From positions 124,001 to 188,000 of the forward strand of contig NZ_JAGGKV010000013.1 of the NCBI RefSeq assembly GCF_017874035.1: DNA of 64,000 nucleotides. Reading direction: 5' to 3'. Positions 36,457 to 45,326 of this stretch are shown here, piece by piece. The position numbers and the translations under genes were made by a program. Positions within the stretch are counted from its first letter, which is position 1, and every line of letters begins with the position of its first letter. Below the pieces are notes generated by a model, which saw nothing but the letters and a program-made list of their open reading frames with translations, was not told the DNA's origin and searched no databases. Source of the stretch: Paenibacillus aceris (GTDB lineage Bacteria; Bacillota; Bacilli; Paenibacillales; NBRC-103111).

Positions 36457-39400
36457 ATGTATAAAAAAAGATTAAGCATTGTAATGGCGGTATGTATATC
36501 ACTATCCGCAATGTTAAATTCAGGCATAGGTGCCGAAGCGTCGGAAAGCACATCCAATTCGATATCAAACAATATACAAACGAAGTACTATGTTTCACCG
36601 TCAGGCAGCGACACAAATGACGGCTCGTCTGACCACCCGTTTGCTACGCTGCAAGCAGCCCGGGATGCAGTACGCTTGATTAATAGTAATATGACAGGCG
36701 ATATCGTCGTAAATATTTCTGCGGGTAATTACTATGTCAACCAACCGATTTCTTTCGATGAAAGAGATTCAGGCACGAATGGGCACAACATCATCTATAC
36801 CAATAAAGACGGTTTGGGAACCGCGAAGTTCATTGGGGGCAATAAAGTAACTTCGACATGGAGTCCTGTGACGCCTTCAGGAACCGATGCAGATCTCCCT
36901 GTTAATGCGGTTGGGAACGTTTACAAGACTTTTGTAGGTACAAATATGAACTTCAATACCTTATATGTTAACGATACAAGGGCAACAATGGCACGAACGA
37001 AAAACCTGGAGGTTGATCCAAGATTTCCTGCTTCCTCAACTGCCTACATGAGATCGGCTGGCGGCGGAATCAGTACGCTGATCTATAAATCAGGCGATAT
37101 TGATTCCGAATCACTGACAGGTCTAGTAAATGCACAGAGTCGAGGCGATTTGGACGCTCAGGTATATATGTGGGACGGAGGTTATTGGGATTGGATGACG
37201 GATACCATTCCAATCGCAAGCATAAATACATCCACACGTACACTTACTTACAAAACCGATCCGAACAATCGAGCGGCTTATCGCCCGAAGTATCAAACCG
37301 GCAGTGATGCAAGATACTTTTTGCAGGGGAATCTTGGATTTTTGGATCAGCCGGGTGAATACTATTTCAACAAAAAGACGGGCTATCTGTATTACTATCC
37401 ATTAGCAGGTTCAGGGAACATCAGCGATCAAGATATCGTGATACCTGCTGTTGAGAAAATCATTGATATCAAGGGTGCTTCCCGTACAAGCATGGTATCG
37501 CATATTACATTCAGCGGTTTGGAGTTTAAAGATACCAACTTCCCTGACTATTACAGCTATGGATGGAACTGGGGCGACGCAGGAGTTGGCTTGGGATATT
37601 ACCCTCCCGAAGCTGCGGGAAGCACACAACCTTCCTACAGCGAACAGAGCGAAAGAGTGGAGTTTCAGGTTGGCGTCATCACCTTAACGAATACGAATAA
37701 TATTACAATCACTAAAACGCATATAAAAAATGCAGGGATGTTCGGTATCGAACTCTATCTTGCTAACCAGTACACGGATATTAATAATTCCCTTATTGAA
37801 TATACCGGTCATGGCGGGATTAACCTCGAAGGCGGCTATCCGGGCGTGGGTGGAGATGCTAACGGGGATGGCTATAACAGCAATAATAAAGTAACCAATA
37901 CGATTATCCATGATATAGGCCAATTGGTTGGCCAAACGTCTGGTGTCACAATCAACAACTCCGGTTATAATACTTTCTCACATTTGGAAATTTATAACAC
38001 ACCAAGAAGAGGCATTTTCATAACAGCCGGTTATAGTCGGAACGGTGGCACGCCATATCCAAACGGTGATGCAAATTTCAATATTATGAAGGATATGTAT
38101 TCGCATCATAACACTTTCGAATATATTTACTTGCACGACAGTCAGCAGGATGGCGGTGATGATGGCGCATTTTTCGCATGCTATCTGTACAGGGGCTCGA
38201 CCAATTACAAGCCTAACTACATCAATCAGATGCTCATTGACCGTGTAGGGGCCAATCCAAGCATGAGAGATATAGCCCCTAACGGAATGAACCTTGATAT
38301 GGGCGCTTCAGGGTTTGAAATAAGCAATCTGAAAATCGTTAACCCACAGCATTTTAATGCCGAAGTAGAAACGACATCTCACAACGGAGATAAAATCAAA
38401 TTTACAAACACTAATATTGATTTTGGTACACATACAAATCAACTTGATAGTTTTAACGATTCTTTGATGGATTATGCCAACATCGGTGTCGGGACTGATT
38501 TTCCGAGTGTCTATAAGCCTATAAGAAATACATTCCAGGAGCCTGGCGATATGTATTTCAAAGATGATTTTGAAAACGGTTTGGATTTATCCAAATGGGT
38601 GTATAGAGGAGTAAAACCTCGTATTACAACCGAATGGATGTCGGAGGGGATTTTAAACGGAAAGAAGGCCTTGAAAATCGATAGCGGTAGCGCTGATACG
38701 GGCTTAAAGCCTGTCTTGTACAGGGATTTTGATCGTACGCTCAATAAAGTAGTTACTGTAAATTTATTTGACAGACAAAGCGGAAATCAAGCCTCTTACA
38801 GCTCAGGCGTGAGTATTCCAACGACAGTCAAGTCGCTGGCAAGGGTTGATAATGGTGTTCATGCAGTAGGTTTGGGCCTGGATACTAAATTGAGCAATGA
38901 TTATTACGTTATGTTGGACGGCTCATCAGAGATTGTAACTTCGGTTCCTCGCACGTACGGCTGGCATGAATTGAAATGGGATTATACCAGCGGCACAGAC
39001 GTAAAGTTATATATGGATGGCAAACTCGTACAAACCTTGAGTTCAACAGCCAATTTCAATCGTGTTGAGTTGGGGGCGGATGACGGCTTGGGAGTAAGCT
39101 ATTACGATCAGCTATATATCTATGGTGGCACAGCGTCATCGCCGCCATCCACGCTGCCGATACCTCCAGAGAATCTGGCACAACGTGCGACAATTACAGC
39201 CTCCTCCTCTCCTGTAAATGACCATCGATATGACCCACAAAACGTGGCAGATGACATCATAGGAGTTTGGGGTTCCGGGGAATGGGCATCGAACGGTGAA
39301 GCCAATCCCTGGATACAGCTTGATTGGAGCAGCAGTCAAACGATCAACAAAATACTCCTGTATGACCGTCCGAATACATCCGACTGGTCACAGGGAGGCA

Positions 39401-41313
39401 CACTGACATTTAGTGACGGCAGCTCGGTTACAGTCACAGGAATACCGAATGATGGTAAGGTAAAGGAAGTATCGTTTGCAGACAAGCAGGTTACATGGGT
39501 CAGATTCCAGGTGACAGGCAGTACAGGAAATAACGGTTTATCAGAATTTCAGGTATTTAAAGAAGCAGCTTCTTTGACAGTACCTACGGGACTTACAGCC
39601 ACTGCAGCAAGCGGTTCCCAGATTAATGTGGTCTGGAATGCTGTGCCTGGCGCAACGGGCTATGACCTTGAGGTTGATGGTGGAATTATCAATAACGTAA
39701 CTAGTCCGTATACGCATACGGGATTAAATGGTTCATCAAATCATAACTACAGGGTGCGGGCAAAGGATGCCACAGGGATAACGTTATGGAGTGCTCCTGT
39801 GAGTGCTGACACCCCAGCACAAACATTGGGTAAATTTGAAGCAGAAAACTACGTAGCTATGAACGGAATTCAGACGGAATCAAGCTCTGAGGGCGGCCAA
39901 AATGTAGGGTATATTGATGCCGGGGATTGGATGGAGTATAAAGTAAACGTACCTGCTGACGGAACTTATTCCGTCAAATATAGAGTAGCTGTAAATGGCA
40001 GTAATACAGGTCAGGTCCAATTTGTTGTCAATGGAGTTAATAAGAGAACCACTTCATTCCCTGGAACTGGAGGTTGGCAGATCTGGACAACTGTCTCCGA
40101 TACCGTAACATTGGCTGCTGGCACACAGACCGTGAGGCTGCAAGTTAGTAAAGGTGGTTGGAACTTCAACTGGTTTGAGTTGGGAACGATTGAACAGACA
40201 CCAACCGTAATCAGTGTTAGCACACCGACTGCGATAACAGGAGTGGCGAACGGATCAGCCAAGACAGCGGCGGGGCTTGGATTGCCGGGAACGGTTTCCT
40301 TGGTTACCAGCACAGGGAATGTAAATGCCAATGTAGCATGGAATGTAGATGCTGCTAATTATGATCCTTCCAAATCGAAAGAGCAGACCTTCACTGTAAA
40401 TGGAACGGTTACTCTGCCTGCAGGTGTGGCTAATCCGAACAATGTAGCGTTGACAACAAGCGTCAGTGTAACTGTTGCAGCTCAAGCAATGCCTCAGTCT
40501 ACATTAACAGGCGCCCAGCAGGTGAATGCAGGCCAAACCTTCAATCTGTCGATGGGATTGACAGGTGTTACGCAAAGTGTATACCAGCAAGCGTATGCAC
40601 AAGATTTGGTTCTTAACTACGATCCGTCGAAATTGCAGTTCGATTCTGTTACATCACTTAAAGACGGATTTCAAATCATCGATACCAAGGAGGCAGTACC
40701 GGGGCATATCCGGATTGTGGTTGCCAGCGTGTCCGGAAACCAAGGAGTTTCTGCCCAAGGTGAATTGTTGACTTTCAAATTTACGGCGAAATCTGCAACT
40801 CAGGCAACCTCTACAACAATTTCTGTAGGGAATGTCATTATTGCAAATGGAGAAGGGAATGAACTGCAAGTAGGCGGATCCTCAAGCGAGCTGCAAATTA
40901 GCGTAGCCGTAGATAAGTCGCTCTTGAACTCCTCGATTGCAAGCGCTCAGGCTAAGTACAATGCAGCTGTGGAAGGCAACGGGGACGGACTGTATGTAAA
41001 TGGATCCAAAGCGCAATTGCAGTTGGCAATCGATGCTGCAAATGCGGTTGCAAACAATTCAAATGCTACACAACAACAGGTGGATAGTGCGAAGGTGGCA
41101 ATGGAAACAGCCGTTCAAGTGTTTGATTCCAAGCGCATTTCCGCTAATGTCAATGGACAAGGCGGCGTTACGATCGGTGACCTGGCCATCGTCGCAGGGG
41201 CATATGGCAAGCAATCAGGTCAGGCTGGCTGGAATGCAATTGCGGATGTCAATAAAGACGGCAAGATTGACATTGAAGACCTTGCAATTGTAGCCAAAGC
41301 GATTTTGCAATAA
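36457..41313 (+). CDS. secreted beta-helix (GH141-like) enzyme with FN3, CBM6, cohesin, FIVAR and dockerin
   Basis: 1618 residues. Signal peptide about 1-28, then beta-helix 43-690 with the same GH141-like start (KYYVSPSGSDTNDGSSDHPF, NYYVNQPISF, TLYVNDTRATMARTKN), lectin-like domain about 695-890, F5/8C 905-1040, FN3 1045-1125, CBM6 1127-1245, Big_4 1250-1345, cohesin 1346-1487, FIVAR 1488-1562, dockerin 1563-1618. Compared with the 31550 protein, an FN3 has been gained and Big_4 and CBM6 have swapped places, so the modules have been shuffled between otherwise paralogous enzymes. The C-terminal cassette is almost the same as its neighbour's. Dockerin loop 1 is again degenerate (Asn at 1, Gln at 5). 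GAGAGGAG lies before the ATG. Substrate unknown. Confidence 0.75.
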   Translation: MYKKRLSIVMAVCISLSAMLNSGIGAEASESTSNSISNNIQTKYYVSPSGSDTNDGSSDHPFATLQAARDAVRLINSNMTGDIVVNISAGNYYVNQPISFDERDSGTNGHNIIYTNKDGLGTAKFIGGNKVTSTWSPVTPSGTDADLPVNAVGNVYKTFVGTNMNFNTLYVNDTRATMARTKNLEVDPRFPASSTAYMRSAGGGISTLIYKSGDIDSESLTGLVNAQSRGDLDAQVYMWDGGYWDWMTDTIPIASINTSTRTLTYKTDPNNRAAYRPKYQTGSDARYFLQGNLGFLDQPGEYYFNKKTGYLYYYPLAGSGNISDQDIVIPAVEKIIDIKGASRTSMVSHITFSGLEFKDTNFPDYYSYGWNWGDAGVGLGYYPPEAAGSTQPSYSEQSERVEFQVGVITLTNTNNITITKTHIKNAGMFGIELYLANQYTDINNSLIEYTGHGGINLEGGYPGVGGDANGDGYNSNNKVTNTIIHDIGQLVGQTSGVTINNSGYNTFSHLEIYNTPRRGIFITAGYSRNGGTPYPNGDANFNIMKDMYSHHNTFEYIYLHDSQQDGGDDGAFFACYLYRGSTNYKPNYINQMLIDRVGANPSMRDIAPNGMNLDMGASGFEISNLKIVNPQHFNAEVETTSHNGDKIKFTNTNIDFGTHTNQLDSFNDSLMDYANIGVGTDFPSVYKPIRNTFQEPGDMYFKDDFENGLDLSKWVYRGVKPRITTEWMSEGILNGKKALKIDSGSADTGLKPVLYRDFDRTLNKVVTVNLFDRQSGNQASYSSGVSIPTTVKSLARVDNGVHAVGLGLDTKLSNDYYVMLDGSSEIVTSVPRTYGWHELKWDYTSGTDVKLYMDGKLVQTLSSTANFNRVELGADDGLGVSYYDQLYIYGGTASSPPSTLPIPPENLAQRATITASSSPVNDHRYDPQNVADDIIGVWGSGEWASNGEANPWIQLDWSSSQTINKILLYDRPNTSDWSQGGTLTFSDGSSVTVTGIPNDGKVKEVSFADKQVTWVRFQVTGSTGNNGLSEFQVFKEAASLTVPTGLTATAASGSQINVVWNAVPGATGYDLEVDGGIINNVTSPYTHTGLNGSSNHNYRVRAKDATGITLWSAPVSADTPAQTLGKFEAENYVAMNGIQTESSSEGGQNVGYIDAGDWMEYKVNVPADGTYSVKYRVAVNGSNTGQVQFVVNGVNKRTTSFPGTGGWQIWTTVSDTVTLAAGTQTVRLQVSKGGWNFNWFELGTIEQTPTVISVSTPTAITGVANGSAKTAAGLGLPGTVSLVTSTGNVNANVAWNVDAANYDPSKSKEQTFTVNGTVTLPAGVANPNNVALTTSVSVTVAAQAMPQSTLTGAQQVNAGQTFNLSMGLTGVTQSVYQQAYAQDLVLNYDPSKLQFDSVTSLKDGFQIIDTKEAVPGHIRIVVASVSGNQGVSAQGELLTFKFTAKSATQATSTTISVGNVIIANGEGNELQVGGSSSELQISVAVDKSLLNSSIASAQAKYNAAVEGNGDGLYVNGSKAQLQLAIDAANAVANNSNATQQQVDSAKVAMETAVQVFDSKRISANVNGQGGVTIGDLAIVAGAYGKQSGQAGWNAIADVNKDGKIDIEDLAIVAKAILQ
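40483..41313 (+). repeat. shared cohesin-FIVAR-dockerin cassette, copy 2
   Basis: Partner of 35480-36319, 9 bases shorter through a 3-codon deletion between cohesin and FIVAR. Confidence 0.85.
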
Positions 41314-41350
41314 TACCAACTTTCAATTAAAGTAGCGTTTTCAGGATGAT

Positions 41351-41408
41351 AAAAATAGTAAGCGCTATGCTGTATTTGTCAGATAAGTACAGTATAGTGC
41401 TTATTTTT
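41351..41408 (+). terminator. intrinsic terminator after the second beta-helix gene
   Basis: Long stem: AATAGTAAGCGCTATGCTGT pairs with ACAGTATAGTGCTTATT, with minor mismatches, followed by T-rich sequence. First member of a local family of look-alike terminators. Confidence 0.8.
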
Positions 41409-41575
41409 ATCTGTTGAAACTATAATTGGCGAATTGCCAATCAGCTAGTCATTGTCGAAAAAACACACAATTTTGATGAAATCTATATTTTTTAGAGAAT
41501 CATAACGTAATTTGTCAAAGTAAGTTGTGTTTTTTTCTGTGTTCAGGGTTTCTTGGATTTAGTAAGGTGAAGATG
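41351..41575 (+). repeat. intergenic direct repeat, copy A (terminator plus leader)
   Basis: About 225 bases matching 42969-43188. Shared blocks include the terminator, AATTTTGATGAAATCT, TATTTTTTAGAGA and AGTAAGGTGAAGATG. It lies before the cohesin-SLH gene, while copy B lies after it, so the gene sits between two direct repeats. The blocks probably hold a common promoter. No reading frame of note; the rest of 41576-41674 holds GAGGAGGT at 41578 with no matching gene start. Confidence 0.75.
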
Positions 41576-41674
41576 AGAGGAGGTCTAAATCATTCATTGT
41601 GTTGTCATGATTGCCGTCACGTAACGGAATAGCCATTTCTCAGAGTACATTTTATGAAAGGACGAATTTATTCA

Positions 41675-42955
41675 ATGTTTAAAAAATCTCACATATTCAG
41701 TCTATTGTTTTTTTTGACAATGCTTCCTCCGCTCGATACACAGGCAAGCTCTGGTCCTGACATTTCACTTTCTATCTCCGATAGCAATAAATCCTCAGGC
41801 AATAATTTGACTCCTTCAGCAGCCACACTGAGTGGTACGCACATAGTGACAGCAGGTCAGCCATTCGAGTTGAAGATAGGACTTAACAACGTTAAGCCAA
41901 GTGAATACCAGTCGGTTTATGCGCTAGATTTGAAGCTAAATTATGATCCTCTGAAATTGCAGTTCGAATCGGCGACGTCTCTGAAAGATGGATTTCAAGT
42001 CATCGATACTAAGGAGACAACGCAGGGACAAATTCGGATCGTGGCTGCAAGCGTGGGTGCTTACGCAGCTATACAAAGTGATATGCTTTCCTTCAAATTC
42101 ACAGCCAAATCTGTCAATCAGGCGACTAGTACGACAGTTTCGATCGATCATGTTGTCATTGCCAATAAACAGGGGAATGAACTGCAGGTTAATGGAGCTT
42201 CTAACGAGATACAGATAAAAAAGTCTGGAAATAACGGAAACGGAAATAATGGAAATGGAAATAACGGTACACCTAAACCTCCGAAGTCTAGAGAGGATGT
42301 ATTCAATAGTGACATTGTTCATATAGTAGAGCTGGTTCAAGCTATCGAGTCCAAGGTAGAGGAAGCCAAGAATTCTAATGTGAAGGTTGAAATGGCTGAC
42401 ATTACAGGACATTGGGCTGAAAAGACCATCGGTACGTTCGTGAAACTGCGCGTTATAGACGGGTATGGGGATGGAAAATTCCAACCGGATGGCCAGATCA
42501 CGCGTGCCGAGTTTGCAATGATCATATCACGGGTATTCGGTATTGGCGGCGGATCGAATCATTCGATTATATTGAATGATATTGACAGTCACTGGGCTAA
42601 ACAGGCTATTGAGAAACTTGCTAGCGCAGGAGTAATTGCCGGTTATGAAGACGGAACCTTCAAGCCGGATCAAACGATCAACCGCGAAGAAATGGTTATC
42701 ATTTTGTCCCGTATTGTTAATTTCAGCAATGTGGATAAAGATGATTCGAAAGGCAACTTTAAGGATATCGAAGCTGCAAGCTCTTTTGCCGTTAACCCAA
42801 TTAAAGATGCAGCGAAAGCAGGCATCATCAGCGGTAAAAATGATGGGATGTTTGATCCACAAGGTAATGCCACTCGTTCGGAGGCTCTCGCGATCATTCT
42901 GAATGCATTGAACCTTAACTCTCAACTGAAAACGGTCTTGGACAGCTTGAACTGA
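41675..42955 (+). CDS. cohesin plus triple-SLH surface anchor protein, second copy type
   Basis: About 426 residues: signal peptide 1-24, cohesin at about 50-170 (LTPSAATLSGTHIVTAGQPF; DLKLNYDPLKLQFESATSLK), a flexible Gly-Asn repeat linker (NGNGNNGNGNNG), and three SLH domains at about 235-426 (MADITGHWAEKTIGTFVKLR; ITRAEFAMII; INREEMVIIL; ATRSEALAII). The cohesin is much closer to those of the enzymes (SLKDGFQVIDTKE, QGNELQV) than the cohesin of the 23990 protein is. Proposed wall anchor for dockerin-bearing enzymes. ATG 41675 is preferred, with AAAGGA upstream; an ATG at 41654 in the same frame would add seven residues and overlap that ribosome binding site. Confidence 0.85.
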   Translation: MFKKSHIFSLLFFLTMLPPLDTQASSGPDISLSISDSNKSSGNNLTPSAATLSGTHIVTAGQPFELKIGLNNVKPSEYQSVYALDLKLNYDPLKLQFESATSLKDGFQVIDTKETTQGQIRIVAASVGAYAAIQSDMLSFKFTAKSVNQATSTTVSIDHVVIANKQGNELQVNGASNEIQIKKSGNNGNGNNGNGNNGTPKPPKSREDVFNSDIVHIVELVQAIESKVEEAKNSNVKVEMADITGHWAEKTIGTFVKLRVIDGYGDGKFQPDGQITRAEFAMIISRVFGIGGGSNHSIILNDIDSHWAKQAIEKLASAGVIAGYEDGTFKPDQTINREEMVIILSRIVNFSNVDKDDSKGNFKDIEAASSFAVNPIKDAAKAGIISGKNDGMFDPQGNATRSEALAIILNALNLNSQLKTVLDSLN

Positions 42956-42968
42956 ACTAGTTCATTCA

Positions 42969-43188
42969 AAGTATAGTAAGCACTATGCTGTATTTTTCAA
43001 TAAGTACAGCATAGTGCTTATTTTTCTGCCGAAATGTTAATCATGTATGTCAATCAGCATGTCATTGTTCAAGAACATACAATTTTGATGAAATCTTTAT
43101 TTTTTAGAGACTCACAATTGCAAATTGTCGAAGGAAGATATGTTTTTTTCTGTTTTCATAGATTTTATTATCTAGTAAGGTGAAGATG
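42969..43188 (+). repeat. intergenic direct repeat, copy B
   Basis: Partner of 41351-41575. It is followed at 43230-43240 by a strong ribosome binding site (AGGGAGGAGA), then only a five-codon frame TTG TCG AAA AGC AGA TAA, then a third terminator-like stem. This looks like a gene slot whose coding part was deleted. Confidence 0.75.
42973..43026 (+). terminator. intrinsic terminator after the second cohesin-SLH gene
   Basis: Perfect 16-bp stem TAAGCACTATGCTGTA (42977-42992) with TACAGCATAGTGCTTA (43005-43020), then TTTTT. Confidence 0.85.
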
Positions 43189-43255
43189 CATTTAAGGAAA
43201 GAATTCAAACATCATGTTTTTTTTCGTTCTAGGGAGGAGAGATTGTCGAAAAGCA

Positions 43256-43308
43256 GATAAGGACAATGCTGTACTTGTCTGATAGGTTACAGTAATGTTC
43301 TTATTTTC
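43256..43308 (+). terminator. third, degenerate member of the local terminator family
   Basis: ATAAGGACAATGCTGTA pairs imperfectly with TACAGTAATGTTCTTAT (43288-43304), followed by TTTT. It resembles the stems at 41351 and 42973 but has no gene directly before it. Confidence 0.6.
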
Positions 43309-43413
43309 ACAGTGATAATTACAATAATCGGATCTATTTAAAGTATGTTTATTTCATGGTTGAAAGTAAGAAGTGATCATGGGAGAAGAAATGTAATTTT
43401 AGGAGATGTAAGG

Positions 43414-45186
43414 ATGGCAACGTTCACGATTAAAGGCAATCAGTTTATGTATAACGGCGAACCGATTCGAATCCTGTCGGGAGCCATGCATTACTTCCGT
43501 ATTGTGCCTGAATATTGGAAGGACAGGCTGTTGAAATTAAAAGCTTGCGGCTTTAATGCGGTTGAAACCTATGTTGCTTGGAATGTGCACGAACCGAAAG
43601 AAGGGCAGTTTAACTTTCAAGGCATTGCAGATATTGAGCACTTTATTCAGTTAGCTGGAGACTTGGGTCTGCACGTCATTGTTAGGCCGAGTCCGTATAT
43701 TTGCGCGGAGTGGGAATTTGGCGGGCTGCCTGCTTGGCTTCTAAAGGACCCCTCCATGCAGTTGCGTTGTTACTATCAGCCATATTTATCTAAAATAGAC
43801 GCTTATTTCGACGAGTTATTGCCAAGGCTTAAGCCATATTTATGTACGAATGGCGGTCCTGTTATTGCTATGCAGATTGAGAATGAATACGGAAGCTACG
43901 GGAACGACAAAGAATACCTGATCTATCTAAAAGAAGCTATGATACAGCGCGATATGAATGTGCTTCTGTTCACCTCTGACGGTTATGACGACTCCAATAT
44001 TCAAGGAGGTACGCTCATCCCAGACGTTTTGGCGACTGTCAACTTCGGATCTCGACCTGAAGAAGCATTTGCCAAATTGCAGGAATATCAGTTGGATAAG
44101 CCCCTTTTCTGCATGGAATATTGGAACGGTTGGTTTGATCATTGGGGAGATGAACACCATGAGAGGGAATATGACGATGTGGTGGACGTATTGGACCGAA
44201 TGCTGAAATTGGACGCATCCGTTAATTTCTATATGTTCCATGGAGGGACAAACTTTGGCTTCTATAATGGCGCCAATTTTTTGGGGAAATATGAACCGAC
44301 TGCAACAAGTTATGATTATCACGCTTTGTTGAATGAATCCGGAGACATTACGGATAAATATATCGCTGTTCGCGAATTGATTTCCAAGTATGTGGATATT
44401 CCGGATATAGAGATGCCCTCTCCCATTCGAAAGAAGCATTACGGCAATATCCGCCTAACAGAACAATCGCGGTTATTCGATTCACTTAATCTGCTATCCT
44501 CTCCGATCAAAAGTAAATATCCGGTATCGATGGAGCAACTGGATCAGGACTACGGTTTCATTTTGTATACGACACAAATATCAGGTCCTAGAGCAAAAAA
44601 CAAAATTGTACTCCAACATGTGCATGACCGTGCGCTTATTTTCATCGATGGGGTTTATCAGGGTGTTGTTGAAAGAAATACGCATGATCAGACAGTGGAA
44701 ATTAAAGAGAATGATATTCTGGCTGAAATTCCTCCTGAAGGTGCGACTTTAAGCATTTTAGTGGAAAATATGGGCCGGATTAATTATGGGTATGGCTTGA
44801 AAGATCCGAAAGGGATTACGGAAGGGGTTCGTTTCGAACGGATGTTTTTGTACGATTGGACGATTCATACGCTTCCTCTCGATGATTTGTCCAAACTCAA
44901 TTTCGGAGAACGGCAAGCAGATAATTCCTACACACCTACGTTTTATAAAGGCGTGTTCAATGTTGACGAGACTGGCGATACATTCTTGAAGTTGGAAGGT
45001 TGGACGAAAGGGGTCGCTTACATCAATGGTTATAATCTTGGACGTTATTGGGACATTGGTCCGCAAAAAACGCTATACGTTCCAGGTCCTCTTCTGCGAG
45101 AAGGAGAAAACGAAATAATCATTTTTGAACTGCACGGTACACGCGACCCGGTCGTCACATTTCAAGACTTTGCTGAGTTAGGCTAA
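43414..45186 (+). CDS. GH35 beta-galactosidase, cytoplasmic
   Basis: 590 residues, no signal peptide. Removes terminal beta-galactose from imported oligosaccharides. The GH35 TIM barrel (about 1-320) is unmistakable: RILSGAMHYFRIVPEYWKDR, GFNAVETYVAWNVHEP, RPSPYICAEWEFGGLPAWLL, QIENEYGSYG with acid/base Glu158, CMEYWNGWFDHWG with nucleophile Glu235, and FMFHGGTNFG (with Y for the first F). Two beta-sandwich domains follow, with the typical late WTKGVAYINGYNLGRYW. ATG 43414 is chosen because AGGAGATG lies just before it; the frame is open to 43345 without such a site. First of three likely cytoplasmic catabolic genes (to 48901). Confidence 0.92.
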   Translation: MATFTIKGNQFMYNGEPIRILSGAMHYFRIVPEYWKDRLLKLKACGFNAVETYVAWNVHEPKEGQFNFQGIADIEHFIQLAGDLGLHVIVRPSPYICAEWEFGGLPAWLLKDPSMQLRCYYQPYLSKIDAYFDELLPRLKPYLCTNGGPVIAMQIENEYGSYGNDKEYLIYLKEAMIQRDMNVLLFTSDGYDDSNIQGGTLIPDVLATVNFGSRPEEAFAKLQEYQLDKPLFCMEYWNGWFDHWGDEHHEREYDDVVDVLDRMLKLDASVNFYMFHGGTNFGFYNGANFLGKYEPTATSYDYHALLNESGDITDKYIAVRELISKYVDIPDIEMPSPIRKKHYGNIRLTEQSRLFDSLNLLSSPIKSKYPVSMEQLDQDYGFILYTTQISGPRAKNKIVLQHVHDRALIFIDGVYQGVVERNTHDQTVEIKENDILAEIPPEGATLSILVENMGRINYGYGLKDPKGITEGVRFERMFLYDWTIHTLPLDDLSKLNFGERQADNSYTPTFYKGVFNVDETGDTFLKLEGWTKGVAYINGYNLGRYWDIGPQKTLYVPGPLLREGENEIIIFELHGTRDPVVTFQDFAELG

Positions 45187-45326
45187 TTTTCAAATAGAAT
45201 CTCGGTCTCCCGTGAAACCGGGTGCCTGGCAATCGTCAGAGTTTATTCGTTTAGTGAGAAAACGGGACGATTACACATAATACGGGCTAAAATGAGAGAT
45301 TCTTGTCCAATAGAGCCGAGGTGTAA

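Noticed and set aside
10790-41313. A conventional cellulosome
   Set aside because: No cellulase-type catalytic domain, no CBM3 and no multi-cohesin scaffoldin are present; only the cohesin and dockerin modules are shared with cellulosomes.
42228-42275. Short tandem repeats of GGAAATAACGG type, first considered as a repeat array
   Set aside because: They encode the in-frame Gly-Asn linker between cohesin and SLH domains; no spacer structure as in CRISPR.
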